DNA from: Litchfieldia salsa
GTDB taxonomy: Bacteria; Bacillota; Bacilli; Bacillales; Bacillaceae_L
Assembly (NCBI RefSeq): GCF_900104555.1
Contig: NZ_FNJU01000001.1
Location: 620,001-684,000, forward strand
Reading direction: 5' to 3'
DNA length: 64,000 nt
The position numbers were made by a program, and so were the translations under genes. Below, one piece after another: positions 41,777 through 52,248 of this stretch (its first letter is position 1; every line of letters begins with the position of its first letter). The notes beneath the pieces are model-generated. The model was not told the DNA's origin and made no database searches. It worked only from the letters and a program-made list of their open reading frames with translations.

Positions 41777-43765
41777 TTACCCTCTGAAATGAATGATTCT
41801 ATACTGAAAAGCTCCAATCTCAATCGGCCCCTTTGGAATAGGTTCTCCTGTAATTCCATCAACACCGTTCATTTGCAGAGTAACCGTTCCACCATTTCCA
41901 TCCATGTTCACAACTACCCATACCAACTCACCATTCTTCTCTCTTGGAGCTACAATTGTTCCTTGAGATACGTCAGTGTGTGATCGAACATTTGCTTCTT
42001 CGGCATAATGATTGATCAGTGTACTTAACAATTTGTCTCCTTCTTCTCCTACAGGCAACGAACCAAGCATGACAATTTTACCTTTTCCTCTTCTTTGTTC
42101 TGTTATAAAAGCTTTCCCCGTAGAAATACCTTCCTTAATGCTTCCTACTACATTTGCATCCTTAGGTTCAAAAATGGCACTCCATAAGCTTAGCGGTGCT
42201 TCTATTCCCAAAAATTCACCAACAGACTCCGTTCCATCCATCGGGTACGTGAACAATGTTTCAATTCCAGCAAATTCCTCTAATTCTCCAAGTCCAGCGT
42301 CTCTATGAATGGTGTGATGTTCAGTTCGACCTCCTGTAAGTGGTCCAATCACCCAAACTCCACCTTCTTCCACAAATCTCTTGGCTCTCTCTAGATATGT
42401 TGTAGATACATTCGGTAGAAAAGGTGTAAACAATAATTTATAACCTTGAAGACTTGCATTCTCAGTTATTAAGTCGCGATGATAGCCATTTGATAAAATA
42501 TTTTCATAGAATTTAATCATAAGATCACGATAAACGAGCTCCCTATGTGGCTCAGTTTTAAAGAATGCCCTAGCAATGTCTGAATAGGTAATCGCTACTT
42601 CTGCTTGTAGAGGTCTAGTTGATAGAATCATTGATTCAATCTCTTTTCTGGCTACCTCTACTTCCTTCACATTCTCAAAACCAACAGTTGGTTTCCCCCA
42701 TGCACTTAAAACAGAACCATGTGGTTGTTCACAACCTGTTCGTTGCTGTCTCCAAAGCCAATAACAAAACGCTTCTCCACCTAACGCATAAGAGGCTACA
42801 GCTTCTGCCTTTAGATATCCATTTGGATGGGAGGCTGAATGACTGGCAAGTGACGCAGCATGTGATGGGCTAGTTTCCATCACCCAAAAATCTTTCCCCA
42901 CTTTCAAATTTCTCCATAAATCACAATTAAATAAGTAGGAAGCAAAATTACTTTTTTCTGCATAAGTATCAAATGATGCGAAATCAAGATTCTCGAAAAG
43001 TCTTTCATTATCTACGTGGAAGAATGTTGTACTATTATGTGTAATTGGTGCGTTTGAGTAGTGTCGAATAATCTCAGCTTGCTCATCAGCAAATTCAGCA
43101 ATCTTTTCATAAGAGAAAATTTGATACATCGTCGTTAATGATGAGTTGTGAAGAAATGGTGCTGCCTTTGGTTGTGGAATTTGACCGAACCTTTGATAGT
43201 ACTGACTCCAAATATCCGTTCCCCATGCTTCATTTAACACATCAATTGTTCCATAACGCTCTTCCAACCATTGATGCCAAAGTGTTTTACACGTATCACA
43301 AAAGCATTCATTTACATGGCATTTAAACTCGTTATCTAGCTGCCATGCAATGACTCCTTGAAGATTTCCAATTGCTTTTGCAATCTCTTCCGTAATAATC
43401 GCTGCTTTTTCCCTGAATACTGGATTATTTGTACAAATATGCTGACGTGAACCATGAACCATCACATGCCCTTCTTGATTAACGTGCATCCTTTCAGGGT
43501 GGTCATGAGTTAGCCATATTGGGGGAGTGGGAGTCGGTGTACACATCACTGTTTCAATCCCATGTTCATTCAACCTTTTAATCACATTCACAAAAAAACT
43601 CAAATCAATGCTTCCTTCTTCTTTTTCCAATGTTGACCAAGCAAATTCACCCATTCTTACAACATTGATGCCTGCTTCAAGCATAAATTTGATGTCTTCC
43701 TCTATTATTGCTTCAGGCCATAACTCAGGATAATAAGCTGCCCCATGATATAGTTTTTTCGCCAT
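41777..43765 (-). CDS. yesZ: Beta-galactosidase, GH42 (YesZ)
   Basis: A 662-aa cytoplasmic GH42 enzyme (B. subtilis YesZ is 663). With the start at 43765, the acid/base is Glu146 in IAWQLDNEF and the nucleophile is Glu297 in DFWVMETSPSHAAS. Zinc-binding cysteines cluster in CHVNECFCDTC. It removes beta-galactosyl residues from RG-I galactan side chains after import. The ATG at 43765 is chosen because AGGTGGG lies upstream; the in-frame ATG at 43786 precedes that site. It is located between the cytoplasmic acetylesterase gene and GH115, all on the minus strand with short gaps. Confidence 0.93.
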   Translation of the reverse strand: MAKKLYHGAAYYPELWPEAIIEEDIKFMLEAGINVVRMGEFAWSTLEKEEGSIDLSFFVNVIKRLNEHGIETVMCTPTPTPPIWLTHDHPERMHVNQEGHVMVHGSRQHICTNNPVFREKAAIITEEIAKAIGNLQGVIAWQLDNEFKCHVNECFCDTCKTLWHQWLEERYGTIDVLNEAWGTDIWSQYYQRFGQIPQPKAAPFLHNSSLTTMYQIFSYEKIAEFADEQAEIIRHYSNAPITHNSTTFFHVDNERLFENLDFASFDTYAEKSNFASYLFNCDLWRNLKVGKDFWVMETSPSHAASLASHSASHPNGYLKAEAVASYALGGEAFCYWLWRQQRTGCEQPHGSVLSAWGKPTVGFENVKEVEVARKEIESMILSTRPLQAEVAITYSDIARAFFKTEPHRELVYRDLMIKFYENILSNGYHRDLITENASLQGYKLLFTPFLPNVSTTYLERAKRFVEEGGVWVIGPLTGGRTEHHTIHRDAGLGELEEFAGIETLFTYPMDGTESVGEFLGIEAPLSLWSAIFEPKDANVVGSIKEGISTGKAFITEQRRGKGKIVMLGSLPVGEEGDKLLSTLINHYAEEANVRSHTDVSQGTIVAPREKNGELVWVVVNMDGNGGTVTLQMNGVDGITGEPIPKGPIEIGAFQYRIIHFRG

Positions 43766-43790
43766 TATTAAACACCCACCTATCATTAAT

Positions 43791-44900
43791 TTAAGCTTTC
43801 AAACATAAACTCAGAGAATGTAGGCCAAACTCCTTTAATCCTTCCGCGACTAATTGAGCAATCTTATTCGCACCGTACTCCTGGAAATGAGTATTATCAC
43901 AAACGCCCTTAGGAAAGTTCAAAAACTCCCCAGGTACACCCCACATCAAAACCCTTTTCGTACCTACAGGCCCCAATTTTTCAAAGAGGTTCTTACTTTT
44001 TTCAGCTAAATCCACTAAACGAACATTTTCTTCATGAGCTAATTCCTTCATCGCTAAAATATAATCACCATGGGTATCGACAATCTTTCCGTCCTCATCA
44101 AAATTTCTTCGATGAACAGGTGTAATGAGGATTGGGGTCGCTCCTCTTTGTCTTGCTCCATTAATATAGATTTTCAGGTTCTCTTTATAAGTTGTGAAGG
44201 GCTCTGTATGACGTTGTTTGTCAGGCTTTTGATCATTATGACCAAACTGTATCAATAAAAAGTCCCCTACCTTCATTCCATTCCAAATTGTTTCAAGATG
44301 ACCTTCATCTATAAAACTTTTAGAACTTCTACCAGAAATGGCATGATTGATTACGACTGCATCTGCTTTTATATATTGCGGGAGACATTGCCCCCACCCT
44401 GCATATGGATAACCATCGATTGGTTGATCTGTAACCGTTGAATCACCCGCTAGAAACATAGTAACGGCATCCTTTTTTAAGGAAATCTCCATTGCATTGA
44501 TTCGAGGCGCACCTCCTAAAAATGTCAGCTTAATTTGTCCATCATTCACATTCACTGTAAAACTCTCTTTTACAAATTGTTTTGGGTACGTTTTCAATTC
44601 ACGTAATAACACTTTATTATCGTTATACTTTATCGTAGTTTCTGTTTCAGTTAATGTATCACCAATCATGACTGTGATGGTATATATACCGTTTGGAACA
44701 TCAACTATGAATGTATTTCCTAAAGGAATGCAGAAATCTCTAAACAACGGTTTTGATGTGTCACGTTCTATCATATACATGTGATCAGGCTTGATAAAAC
44801 CAAATCCAGACTCAGTGTTGTATACACTGCCCTCTGTTACTTTCGTATAACCTGAAAATGCCTCTCCCGTTCCAAAGTCAAATAAAAACGTTTCAGACAT
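43791..44900 (-). CDS. Cytoplasmic rhamnogalacturonan acetylesterase (CE12) with N-terminal beta-sandwich module
   Basis: A 369-aa protein with no signal peptide. Residues 3-140 form the module beginning FLFDFG and containing FRDF...GNTFIVDVPNGIY, shared with the lyases in this window. The SGNH esterase follows: nucleophile Ser154 in AGDSTV, GGRSSK-like ISGRSSKSF, GHND at about 220-223, and the Asp335/His338 dyad in CDNTHF. CE12 enzymes (RhgT/YesT, YesY) remove acetyl groups from galacturonic acid in RG-I. This one presumably acts on imported oligosaccharides. The start is the ATG at 44900 with GAGGAGG upstream. It heads the esterase-YesZ-GH115 run (26-nt gap). It is closer in layout to the first half of the 1700-aa enzyme than to single-domain YesT. 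Confidence 0.9.
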   Translation of the reverse strand: MSETFLFDFGTGEAFSGYTKVTEGSVYNTESGFGFIKPDHMYMIERDTSKPLFRDFCIPLGNTFIVDVPNGIYTITVMIGDTLTETETTIKYNDNKVLLRELKTYPKQFVKESFTVNVNDGQIKLTFLGGAPRINAMEISLKKDAVTMFLAGDSTVTDQPIDGYPYAGWGQCLPQYIKADAVVINHAISGRSSKSFIDEGHLETIWNGMKVGDFLLIQFGHNDQKPDKQRHTEPFTTYKENLKIYINGARQRGATPILITPVHRRNFDEDGKIVDTHGDYILAMKELAHEENVRLVDLAEKSKNLFEKLGPVGTKRVLMWGVPGEFLNFPKGVCDNTHFQEYGANKIAQLVAEGLKEFGLHSLSLCLKA

Positions 44901-44940
44901 CACTTTACCTCCTCAAACTCAATTAACGTTGATATAGTAA

Positions 44941-44960
44941 AAACCACGATATCGTGGTTT
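44941..44960 (-). terminator. Hairpin after the second solute-binding protein gene
   Basis: AAACCACGATATCGTGGTTT is a perfect 20-bp palindrome, with TTACT following on the minus strand. It lies 118 nt after the gene at 45079 and 40 nt before the esterase start, so it may terminate partially. Confidence 0.6.
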
Positions 44961-45078
44961 CTTCTTGTAATTACTTATTTAGCCTATTAATTTATATACT
45001 AATTTCCGACTCTTCATTAACTCAGCTAAAAACACAAGTGTTAAGCCTTGTCCCCAGCCTTGTATACGTTTATATGTT

Positions 45079-46374
<1,296 letters not shown>

Positions 46375-46493
46375 TTATAAAGGGCTGTTTTTAACTACAT
46401 TTTTTGTTCTTCAATACTCGAGGGATGCATGGATCCTAGTAATATGGCATTATTCTCTATGCTTTAGTTTAATAGGTTTTCCCCTCTAAATTA

Positions 46494-46530
46494 ATTGAAA
46501 TTATAGACAAAAATGTATAAAAATCAGAGA
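46494..46530 (-). promoter_or_regulatory. Putative YesN operator, second binding-protein promoter
   Basis: Minus-strand half-sites CTGATTTTT (46527-46519, strong) and CTATAATTT (46506-46498, weaker), 21 bp apart. A TATTAA hexamer (46474-46469) follows 32 nt after the second half. No cre-like site is seen here. Confidence 0.55.
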
Positions 46531-46598
46531 TAACCATTTTAAGTTAATTGTAAACATATCCATGGAGTAGGTCTACACGATATTGGTTTTCTCTGTTA

Positions 46599-47240
46599 TC
46601 ACCCTTTAGCAATTATAGTCTCGTATTTACGATTTATATGATTAAAAGCATTCATGGCAGGTTTTGTCATAAGTAACGCAAATACATTTCCACTACACAC
46701 AATAAGTACAGGCGGAGCAAATGACAGCAGGATCATTAATCCAACACCACACACTAACATCATAATCGTTGAAATTGGTCTCATGATCATCACGATAAAA
46801 GAATTTTTAAGCACCTCTAGTAATTTCATCTCATAATGTACATACATCGGAAACACATAAAATAATGTACAAACATAGAGAATCAAAATAATTAGAAAAG
46901 GAACAAACAGGAAACCTTGGATTTGGGGGGAAACCTGTTTTAAAAAGAGAAAGTCAATGAATAAGACTAACCCAATGCACGAAATAATTCCTCCAAGTAG
47001 ATTACTCTTAGAAAATTCCTTTTTGTAAGACTCCCAAAATACTCTTGTGATGGAGATCTCCATATCTCCCATCGCCCATCTTCTAACAACTGAAAACATT
47101 GCCACTGTTGCTGGAAACAAACCAAAAACAATAAGACCCAAGAATGAAAAAAAGATCCATAGTATATTTAGAAGCGCCAATCTTGATATCCATTCCAGAA
47201 CATTATTTATAGCACCCATAAATCCATGAGTTTCAACCAT
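46599..47240 (-). CDS. yesL: YesL-family (DUF624) membrane protein
   Basis: A 213-aa protein with five hydrophobic segments (about 15-40, 72-95, 105-128, 150-170 and 172-190). The signature ILWIFFSFLGLIVFGLFPATVAMFSVVRRWAMG is that of DUF624/YesL. These proteins are regularly encoded beside sugar ABC transporters of the YesOPQ/LplABC type and are thought to assist them, but the mechanism is unknown. AAGGGATGAG precedes the ATG. It follows yesQ by 69 nt and ends the operon's transporter block; in B. subtilis yesL is at the front of the cluster. Confidence 0.88.
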   Translation of the reverse strand: MVETHGFMGAINNVLEWISRLALLNILWIFFSFLGLIVFGLFPATVAMFSVVRRWAMGDMEISITRVFWESYKKEFSKSNLLGGIISCIGLVLFIDFLFLKQVSPQIQGFLFVPFLIILILYVCTLFYVFPMYVHYEMKLLEVLKNSFIVMIMRPISTIMMLVCGVGLMILLSFAPPVLIVCSGNVFALLMTKPAMNAFNHINRKYETIIAKG

Positions 47241-47292
47241 ATCTACTCATCCCTTTTTAATAGATTCTTGTGTCTTATTTATAATCGTTAGG

Positions 47293-47316
47293 GGGTTAGC
47301 GATGATTGCCTAACCC
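47293..47316 (-). promoter_or_regulatory. Short stem-loop at the yesQ-yesL junction
   Basis: GGGTTAG (47293-47299) and CTAACCC (47310-47316) pair around a 10-nt loop that includes the yesQ stop. No T-run follows, so it is more likely a processing or stability element than a terminator. Confidence 0.35.
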
Positions 47317-48203
47317 TTCAAACCACTTGTACTGATTCCTTCAACTACATGTCTTTGGAATAAGAAGAAGATAACAAATACTGGAATTAAAGTAACAATC
47401 GACATTGCAAACATAGCACCCCAGTTTGAGACTGTTTCATTGCTTAAGAACATATTTAACGCCATTGAAACCGTGTATTTATCAGGGCTATTTAAATATA
47501 ATACTGGGCCTAATAAGTTATCCCATGTCCAGTAAAATGAGAAGATTGCAGCAGTAGCTAACGCTGGTTTAATCAACGGTAATATAATCTTGTAAAAGAT
47601 TTTGAATGTACCACACCCATCAATTGTTGCTGCTTCATCAAGTTCTCTTGGAATCGTTTTAATAAACTGAACAAGTAAGAAAATAAAGAACGGATGTCCG
47701 AAATAGGCGGGAATAGCAATCGGCTTTATAGAATCCAACCATCCTAGTTTTGCGAAAATAATATACTGAGGAATCATAACAACCTCGTAAGGTAACATTA
47801 GTGTCACCATCATTAGCGCAAACCAAAAACCTTTACCGAAAAATGATAATCTCGCAAATCCAAATGCAATAAAAGCAGAGGAGATGACTTGACCCACCAT
47901 TGTGAAGAATACAAGAACCACTGTGTTTTTTATAAACACTCCAAAAGTATTTCCACCGATTCCTTCCCAACCTTTAACATAATTACTTAAAATCCATGGA
48001 TCTGGGATCAATGACTGTGCAGTGACGAAAATCGACTCACTTGGTTTAAAGGAACTCATTAACAACCAAATGACTGGATAAAGCATTAGTACAGCAAATC
48101 CCCCGACAAGTAAATGATAAATCCACCATCTTGGTTTTTTCATCTTCGGTACATGTAATCCTTTAGGATTTGATATTGGTTTTACTTTCGTTTCTGATTG
48201 CAT
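47310..48203 (-). CDS. yesQ: Carbohydrate ABC permease YesQ (CUT1, MalG-type)
   Basis: A 297-aa MalG-type permease with six membrane segments. The cytoplasmic EAA loop is [28 protein letters not shown], the contact site for the shared ATPase. The N-terminal basic segment [36 protein letters not shown] and the [23 protein letters not shown] stretch are characteristic. It pairs with YesP to import RG-derived oligosaccharides. No ATPase is encoded in the cluster, so a multitask ATPase such as MsmX must energise it. The gene starts 2 nt after yesP ends, with GGGGGGAAATAG as ribosome binding site inside yesP. Confidence 0.93.
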   Translation of the reverse strand: MQSETKVKPISNPKGLHVPKMKKPRWWIYHLLVGGFAVLMLYPVIWLLMSSFKPSESIFVTAQSLIPDPWILSNYVKGWEGIGGNTFGVFIKNTVVLVFFTMVGQVISSAFIAFGFARLSFFGKGFWFALMMVTLMLPYEVVMIPQYIIFAKLGWLDSIKPIAIPAYFGHPFFIFLLVQFIKTIPRELDEAATIDGCGTFKIFYKIILPLIKPALATAAIFSFYWTWDNLLGPVLYLNSPDKYTVSMALNMFLSNETVSNWGAMFAMSIVTLIPVFVIFFLFQRHVVEGISTSGLKG

Positions 48204-48205
48204 GT

Positions 48206-49105
48206 CTATTTCCCCCCCTCGGATTCATAATGAACCCAAAACTTTGAAGAGTAGAATATAATTGCTGTAAGAATTCCCACAATTATTAACATAATCCAAG
48301 CCATTGCTGACGCATAGCCCATATTGAAGAATTCAAAGCCTTGAATAAATAGGTATAGTGAGTAAAGAAGTGTACCATCTAACGGACCACCAGTACCTTT
48401 TGAAATAATAAATGCTGGTACAAATGTCATGAATGCTGCAATTGTTTGCATAATTGTATTGAATAAAATAACGGGTGTTAACATTGGGAATGTAATTTTC
48501 GTGAACTTCTGAAAATAGTTCGCTCCATCCACACTAGCTGCTTCATAATAGGTTACTGGAATGCTTTTCAAACCAGCTAAGAAAATTAACATGGATGAAC
48601 CAAACTGCCAAACTGATAAGAAAATAAGCATCCAAAGAGCTGCAGTTGGATCTCCAAACCACCTGACATCAGGTACACCGATGAATACAAGTAACAAATT
48701 AATTATTCCTTCATCCCCGAAGATGTTACGCCACATGATTGCAACAGCAACACTTCCTCCAATTAAAGATGGTAAGTAGAATAAAGAACGGTAAAGACCT
48801 ACAGCTTTTGAGGCTGTATTTAAAATCATCGCTACCATGAGAGCGAATCCAAGTCTTAAAGGTACACCCGCAGCTACATAAATGAGAGTTACCTTAAGGG
48901 ATTGCCAGTATCTTGGGTCACCAGTAAACATTTTTTCATAATTTTCTAACCCTATCCATTGTGGACTCCCAAACATATTATATTTTGTGAATGAAAAATA
49001 TAAGGAAGCGATAATTGGGATAAAGGTAAACGCTAAAAAACCAATTATAAAGGGACTTATGAATAAGTACCCTGTGGCATTTTGCTTAAGAGCGCGTGTA
49101 CTCAT
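48206..49105 (-). CDS. yesP: Carbohydrate ABC permease YesP (CUT1, MalF-type)
   Basis: A 299-aa MalF-type permease with six membrane segments starting at [32 protein letters not shown]. The EAA loop reads [28 protein letters not shown]. Together with YesQ it forms the membrane channel of the RG oligosaccharide importer. GAAAGGAAATG precedes the ATG. An intercistronic hairpin separates it from yesO upstream, which fits the usual higher expression of the binding protein. Confidence 0.93.
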   Translation of the reverse strand: MSTRALKQNATGYLFISPFIIGFLAFTFIPIIASLYFSFTKYNMFGSPQWIGLENYEKMFTGDPRYWQSLKVTLIYVAAGVPLRLGFALMVAMILNTASKAVGLYRSLFYLPSLIGGSVAVAIMWRNIFGDEGIINLLLVFIGVPDVRWFGDPTAALWMLIFLSVWQFGSSMLIFLAGLKSIPVTYYEAASVDGANYFQKFTKITFPMLTPVILFNTIMQTIAAFMTFVPAFIISKGTGGPLDGTLLYSLYLFIQGFEFFNMGYASAMAWIMLIIVGILTAIIFYSSKFWVHYESEGGK

Positions 49106-49148
49106 ACGATCATTTCCTTTCTAGGATAAGTAACTATGTTAGTAAAGT

Positions 49149-49180
49149 CTGATAGCTGATCAATCTAGATCAGCTATCAG
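49149..49180 (-). promoter_or_regulatory. Intercistronic stem-loop between yesO and yesP
   Basis: CTGATAGCTGATC (49149-49161) and GATCAGCTATCAG (49168-49180) form a perfect 13-bp stem 10 nt after the yesO stop. No strong T-run follows. Like the tctC-tctB hairpin, it probably stabilises the binding-protein mRNA or partially terminates. Confidence 0.65.
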
Positions 49181-49190
49181 TCTCTTTACC

Positions 49191-50504
49191 TTATTTATTT
49201 TGAGATAAAATGCTTTCTGCTTGTTGTCTAAATTGTTTTGCAGCATCTTCTGGTGAAAGTTGACCGTAACTCATTTGTTCCGATAATAGGTCAAGAGTTT
49301 CAATGATTTCACCTGCTCCAATTGGATCTGGACCATCAAATTCTGAACTATTTTGCTCAGCCCATGCCACACTGTCAAACACTTGAACTTGTTGTGGTGT
49401 AAGAACCGGTTTAAGTGCTTCCTTCACAACAGAAGATCCTGGGATTCCGCGGTCACCTAAGATTAATTTATTTGCTTCTTCATTGTTTACAAAGAAACTG
49501 ATAAACTTAGCTGCTTCTTCTTTATTCTTAGAATTATTAGCAACTGACCAGAACATACTTGGCTTTAAATATAAGCCATCACTTATTCCAGGTCCTGGCA
49601 TGTTTTGTAATTTCAATTCTCTATTAGCTACTTGTTGTAATCCAACAAACTGGTTTGACCATTGCCAAGTACCAATCGCGTCTTGTTTAACAACAGGATT
49701 GTCTTCCATTCCTTTTACTTGTGCCATGTAATCAGGAGTTGGAACAGCACCATCTATCACTAGTTGTGAAGTCATTTCAAAGAAATCTTTAAACATCTGA
49801 TCATCTTCATACCCTAATCCAGTTCCATCTTCATTGTATAAAGACTTCCCTAGTGTTCTTAAATAGTAGTTGAAGAATACATCTGCTTTCATTCCAGTGT
49901 CTATAAAAATTCCTGCATCTTTCGCTTTTTGAGCAACTTCTTTATAATCGTCCCAATTCCAGTCTTCAGCAAGAGAATCTACTCCAGCTTTCTTTAAGAG
50001 GGCTTCATCATAATGGAAACCAACAACGTTAACCCCTAAGTTGAAACCATATAGCTTGTCATCGATTTTCCCACCATCAACATAGTTATCAGTGAAATTT
50101 GAAACATCTAGCTGATTACCTAAATATGGCGATAAATCTGTTAATTGACCATTTTCAGCATACTGAGAGAAGTATGATAAGTCCATTTGAACAATATCAG
50201 GTAATTGTGAAGCTGAAGCTTGTGGTGCTAACTTTTTCCAATAATCATCCCAACTTGCATATTCGGCTTGAATTTTCACACCTGGATTTTCTTTTTCATA
50301 CATTTCAATAACCTTTAATGTGTAATCATGTCTTGGTTCTGATCCCCACCAAGCGATCCTTAGTTTAACTTCTTCTACTTTACTATCATCTCCTGACTTT
50401 TCTCCTGAATCAGAAGGTGTTTCACTTGTTGAGCTACTACCACTACAAGCTGCTAGAGAGAAAACCATGAATACTGATAAAAATAACATCAACCACTTTT
50501 TCAT
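49191..50504 (-). CDS. yesO: RG-oligosaccharide ABC solute-binding lipoprotein YesO
   Basis: A 437-aa family-1 binding protein. The lipobox SLAAC places the lipidated cysteine at residue 20, followed by a Ser/Asp-rich linker. Core segments are LRIAWWGSEPRHDYTLKVIEMYEKENPGVKIQAEYASWDDYWKKLAPQASASQLPDIVQMD, QDAIGTWQWSNQFVGLQQ and NKEEAAKFISFFVNNEEANKLILGDRGIPGSS. It captures unsaturated RG oligosaccharides and delivers them to YesP/YesQ. CAAGGGGGAAG precedes the ATG. The promoter has an inferred YesN operator (77-113 nt upstream), a TATAAA hexamer and a near-consensus cre over the start region, so it should be induced by RG and repressed by glucose. Confidence 0.93.
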   Translation of the reverse strand: MKKWLMLFLSVFMVFSLAACSGSSSTSETPSDSGEKSGDDSKVEEVKLRIAWWGSEPRHDYTLKVIEMYEKENPGVKIQAEYASWDDYWKKLAPQASASQLPDIVQMDLSYFSQYAENGQLTDLSPYLGNQLDVSNFTDNYVDGGKIDDKLYGFNLGVNVVGFHYDEALLKKAGVDSLAEDWNWDDYKEVAQKAKDAGIFIDTGMKADVFFNYYLRTLGKSLYNEDGTGLGYEDDQMFKDFFEMTSQLVIDGAVPTPDYMAQVKGMEDNPVVKQDAIGTWQWSNQFVGLQQVANRELKLQNMPGPGISDGLYLKPSMFWSVANNSKNKEEAAKFISFFVNNEEANKLILGDRGIPGSSVVKEALKPVLTPQQVQVFDSVAWAEQNSSEFDGPDPIGAGEIIETLDLLSEQMSYGQLSPEDAAKQFRQQAESILSQNK

Positions 50505-50532
50505 TCTTACTTCCCCCTTGTTTCGTTTTATT

Positions 50533-50546
50533 TGTTAGCGTTTACA
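50533..50546 (-). promoter_or_regulatory. cre site in the yesO promoter
   Basis: TGTTAGCGTTTACA matches the cre consensus at 13 of 14 positions, including the central CG. It begins 9 nt downstream of the putative -10, a roadblock position. Confidence 0.7.
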
Positions 50547-50580
50547 ATCCTTATTTTATAGGCTCTAGTAAACTTTTAAA

Positions 50581-50617
50581 ATGTAAAAAACAGATAACAC
50601 TGTTTAAAAATCAGTGA
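50581..50617 (-). promoter_or_regulatory. Putative YesN operator, yesO promoter
   Basis: Minus-strand half-sites CTGATTTTT (50614-50606) and CTGTTTTTT (50593-50585), 21 bp apart. TATAAA (50560-50555) starts 33 nt after the second half. This is the closest copy to the consensus and matches the esterase-lyase site over most of its length. Confidence 0.75.
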
Positions 50618-50678
50618 ATGTTAAAACTAGGAAATACTACCCTGGATTAAAGGTTAAGAATTTAATCCTTAAAAAAAA

Positions 50679-50707
50679 CTCATTATCTAGGTGTTTCGAT
50701 AATGAGT
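50679..50707 (-). terminator. Terminator of yesMN
   Basis: ACTCATTATC (50679-50688) and GATAATGAGT (50698-50707) form a 10-bp stem, followed on the minus strand by eight T residues. It starts 3 nt after the yesN stop. Confidence 0.8.
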
Positions 50708-50709
50708 CA

Positions 50710-52248
50710 CTAATTTGCTTTTTTATATTCTGATGGAGAATATCCAGTTAGTTTCTTAAATACTTGGCTAAAATATTGGGGATTATCACCATAGCCAATC
50801 ATCTCAGCAATCTCAAACACTTTTACTTCTTCCATTACGTTAATTTGTTCAATCGCTTTATTTACCCTCATTTGAGTTACATAGCTTGAGAACTTCTGAC
50901 CTGTTTCTTGTTTAAACAGTTTCCCTAAATAATCCGCATTCATATATACTTTATTGGCAACCCATTTTAGTGAAAGGTCAGTATTCGCAAGATTCTTTTC
51001 AACCATCTCCATTATCTTTTGAATAATGACCGAATGATTGGACTTATGTCTGTCATAGTGAATTTGTGTGATTTCCTTCGCAGTTAATACAAAGAACTCT
51101 TTCATTTGTCCTATCGTATCCATATCAATTAACTTAGACATTTTCTCCATGTAGCTTTGAATTTTGTTAGAATCTGATTGTTGAATAATGACTAGAAACA
51201 ACTGCATCACATATGAGCGAACTAAATTAGTCGGTAACCGACTCTCAGTTAAATGTTCAAAGAAACTAGTAATTTCACTTTCTACCTTTTCTAGATTACC
51301 CGACTTAATAAACAAGCACAGAGCCTGCCCATCATATTCATAATTGTTTATGTGTTGATCTTGATGAATATCACTTTTTGAAATAATACTTCCTTCACCT
51401 AAATAGAACCTATGATTCAAGCATTCTAGTGCTTCTAGATAAAGGCGTCTTACTTGTGTAATACAGTCAACTTCACTTATAGCTACCGTCATATCCATTC
51501 TATAAATTTCATAGAAAATGTCTCTTAATTTTTCTATCTTCAATTGCAAATGATGATAATCTTGTTCGTTCACAAGAAATAAGACATTTTCTCCGATATT
51601 AGTGGACAAAATTGATTGTGAAAAAAGATCCTCACCGAGATTTTCAATCACAAACATATGCTCATAATGGTACTCTCCCTCAATCCTGAAGATCACTAGC
51701 CGTATAAACTTCTCTTCAAAATTCATTCTTAGTAGATTTTCATAAAAATGAATACCCTGGTTTCCATCATTTTTACTCGTTATAAATTCCTTTAATAATT
51801 GTTTTTTCACATAGGGTTGAACTTGCTCAAGACGGCTTTTCATATCCACAAGAAATTGTTCTTTTTTTGCGTCCCGATTCAAGTCGGAGATCACATGAGT
51901 TAATGCATCCACTATGCTTTTTTCATTACACGGCTTTAATAAATAGTGTTTAACGCCGAATTCCATTGCCTGCTTCGCAAAATTGAAATCATTAAATCCT
52001 GATAAAATAATAAACTTAATAAAAGGCTTTTCTTTTGAAATGAGTTCAACTAATTCAAGCCCATTCATACCTGGCATTTTAATGTCGCAAATAACAATGT
52101 CTGGCTGTTCTCTGTTAATAAAATCATAGGCTTCAAGACCATTTCTAGCCGTACCTATCAAATTTACTCCTAATTCATTCCAATTAATAATTCGAGATAT
52201 TCCTTCTAAAATAATTCTTTCATCATCAACCAATAGCGTTTTGTACAT
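50710..52248 (-). CDS. yesN: Response regulator with AraC-type output, YesN
   Basis: A 512-aa regulator. The receiver (1-120) has LLVDDERIILEG, the phospho-acceptor Asp in PDIVICDIKMPGMNGLEL and Lys in HYLLKPCNEKSI. A 280-residue linker follows. The last 100 residues form an AraC/XylS double helix-turn-helix: SLKWVANKVYMNADYLGKLFKQETGQKFSSYVTQMRVNKAIE and KVFEIAEMIGYGDNPQYFSQVFKKLTGYSPSEYKKAN. Such regulators bind direct repeats about two helix turns apart and activate transcription. The 21-bp repeats upstream of RG genes in this window fit that. The gene overlaps yesM by 23 bp. Confidence 0.93.
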   Translation of the reverse strand: MYKTLLVDDERIILEGISRIINWNELGVNLIGTARNGLEAYDFINREQPDIVICDIKMPGMNGLELVELISKEKPFIKFIILSGFNDFNFAKQAMEFGVKHYLLKPCNEKSIVDALTHVISDLNRDAKKEQFLVDMKSRLEQVQPYVKKQLLKEFITSKNDGNQGIHFYENLLRMNFEEKFIRLVIFRIEGEYHYEHMFVIENLGEDLFSQSILSTNIGENVLFLVNEQDYHHLQLKIEKLRDIFYEIYRMDMTVAISEVDCITQVRRLYLEALECLNHRFYLGEGSIISKSDIHQDQHINNYEYDGQALCLFIKSGNLEKVESEITSFFEHLTESRLPTNLVRSYVMQLFLVIIQQSDSNKIQSYMEKMSKLIDMDTIGQMKEFFVLTAKEITQIHYDRHKSNHSVIIQKIMEMVEKNLANTDLSLKWVANKVYMNADYLGKLFKQETGQKFSSYVTQMRVNKAIEQINVMEEVKVFEIAEMIGYGDNPQYFSQVFKKLTGYSPSEYKKAN

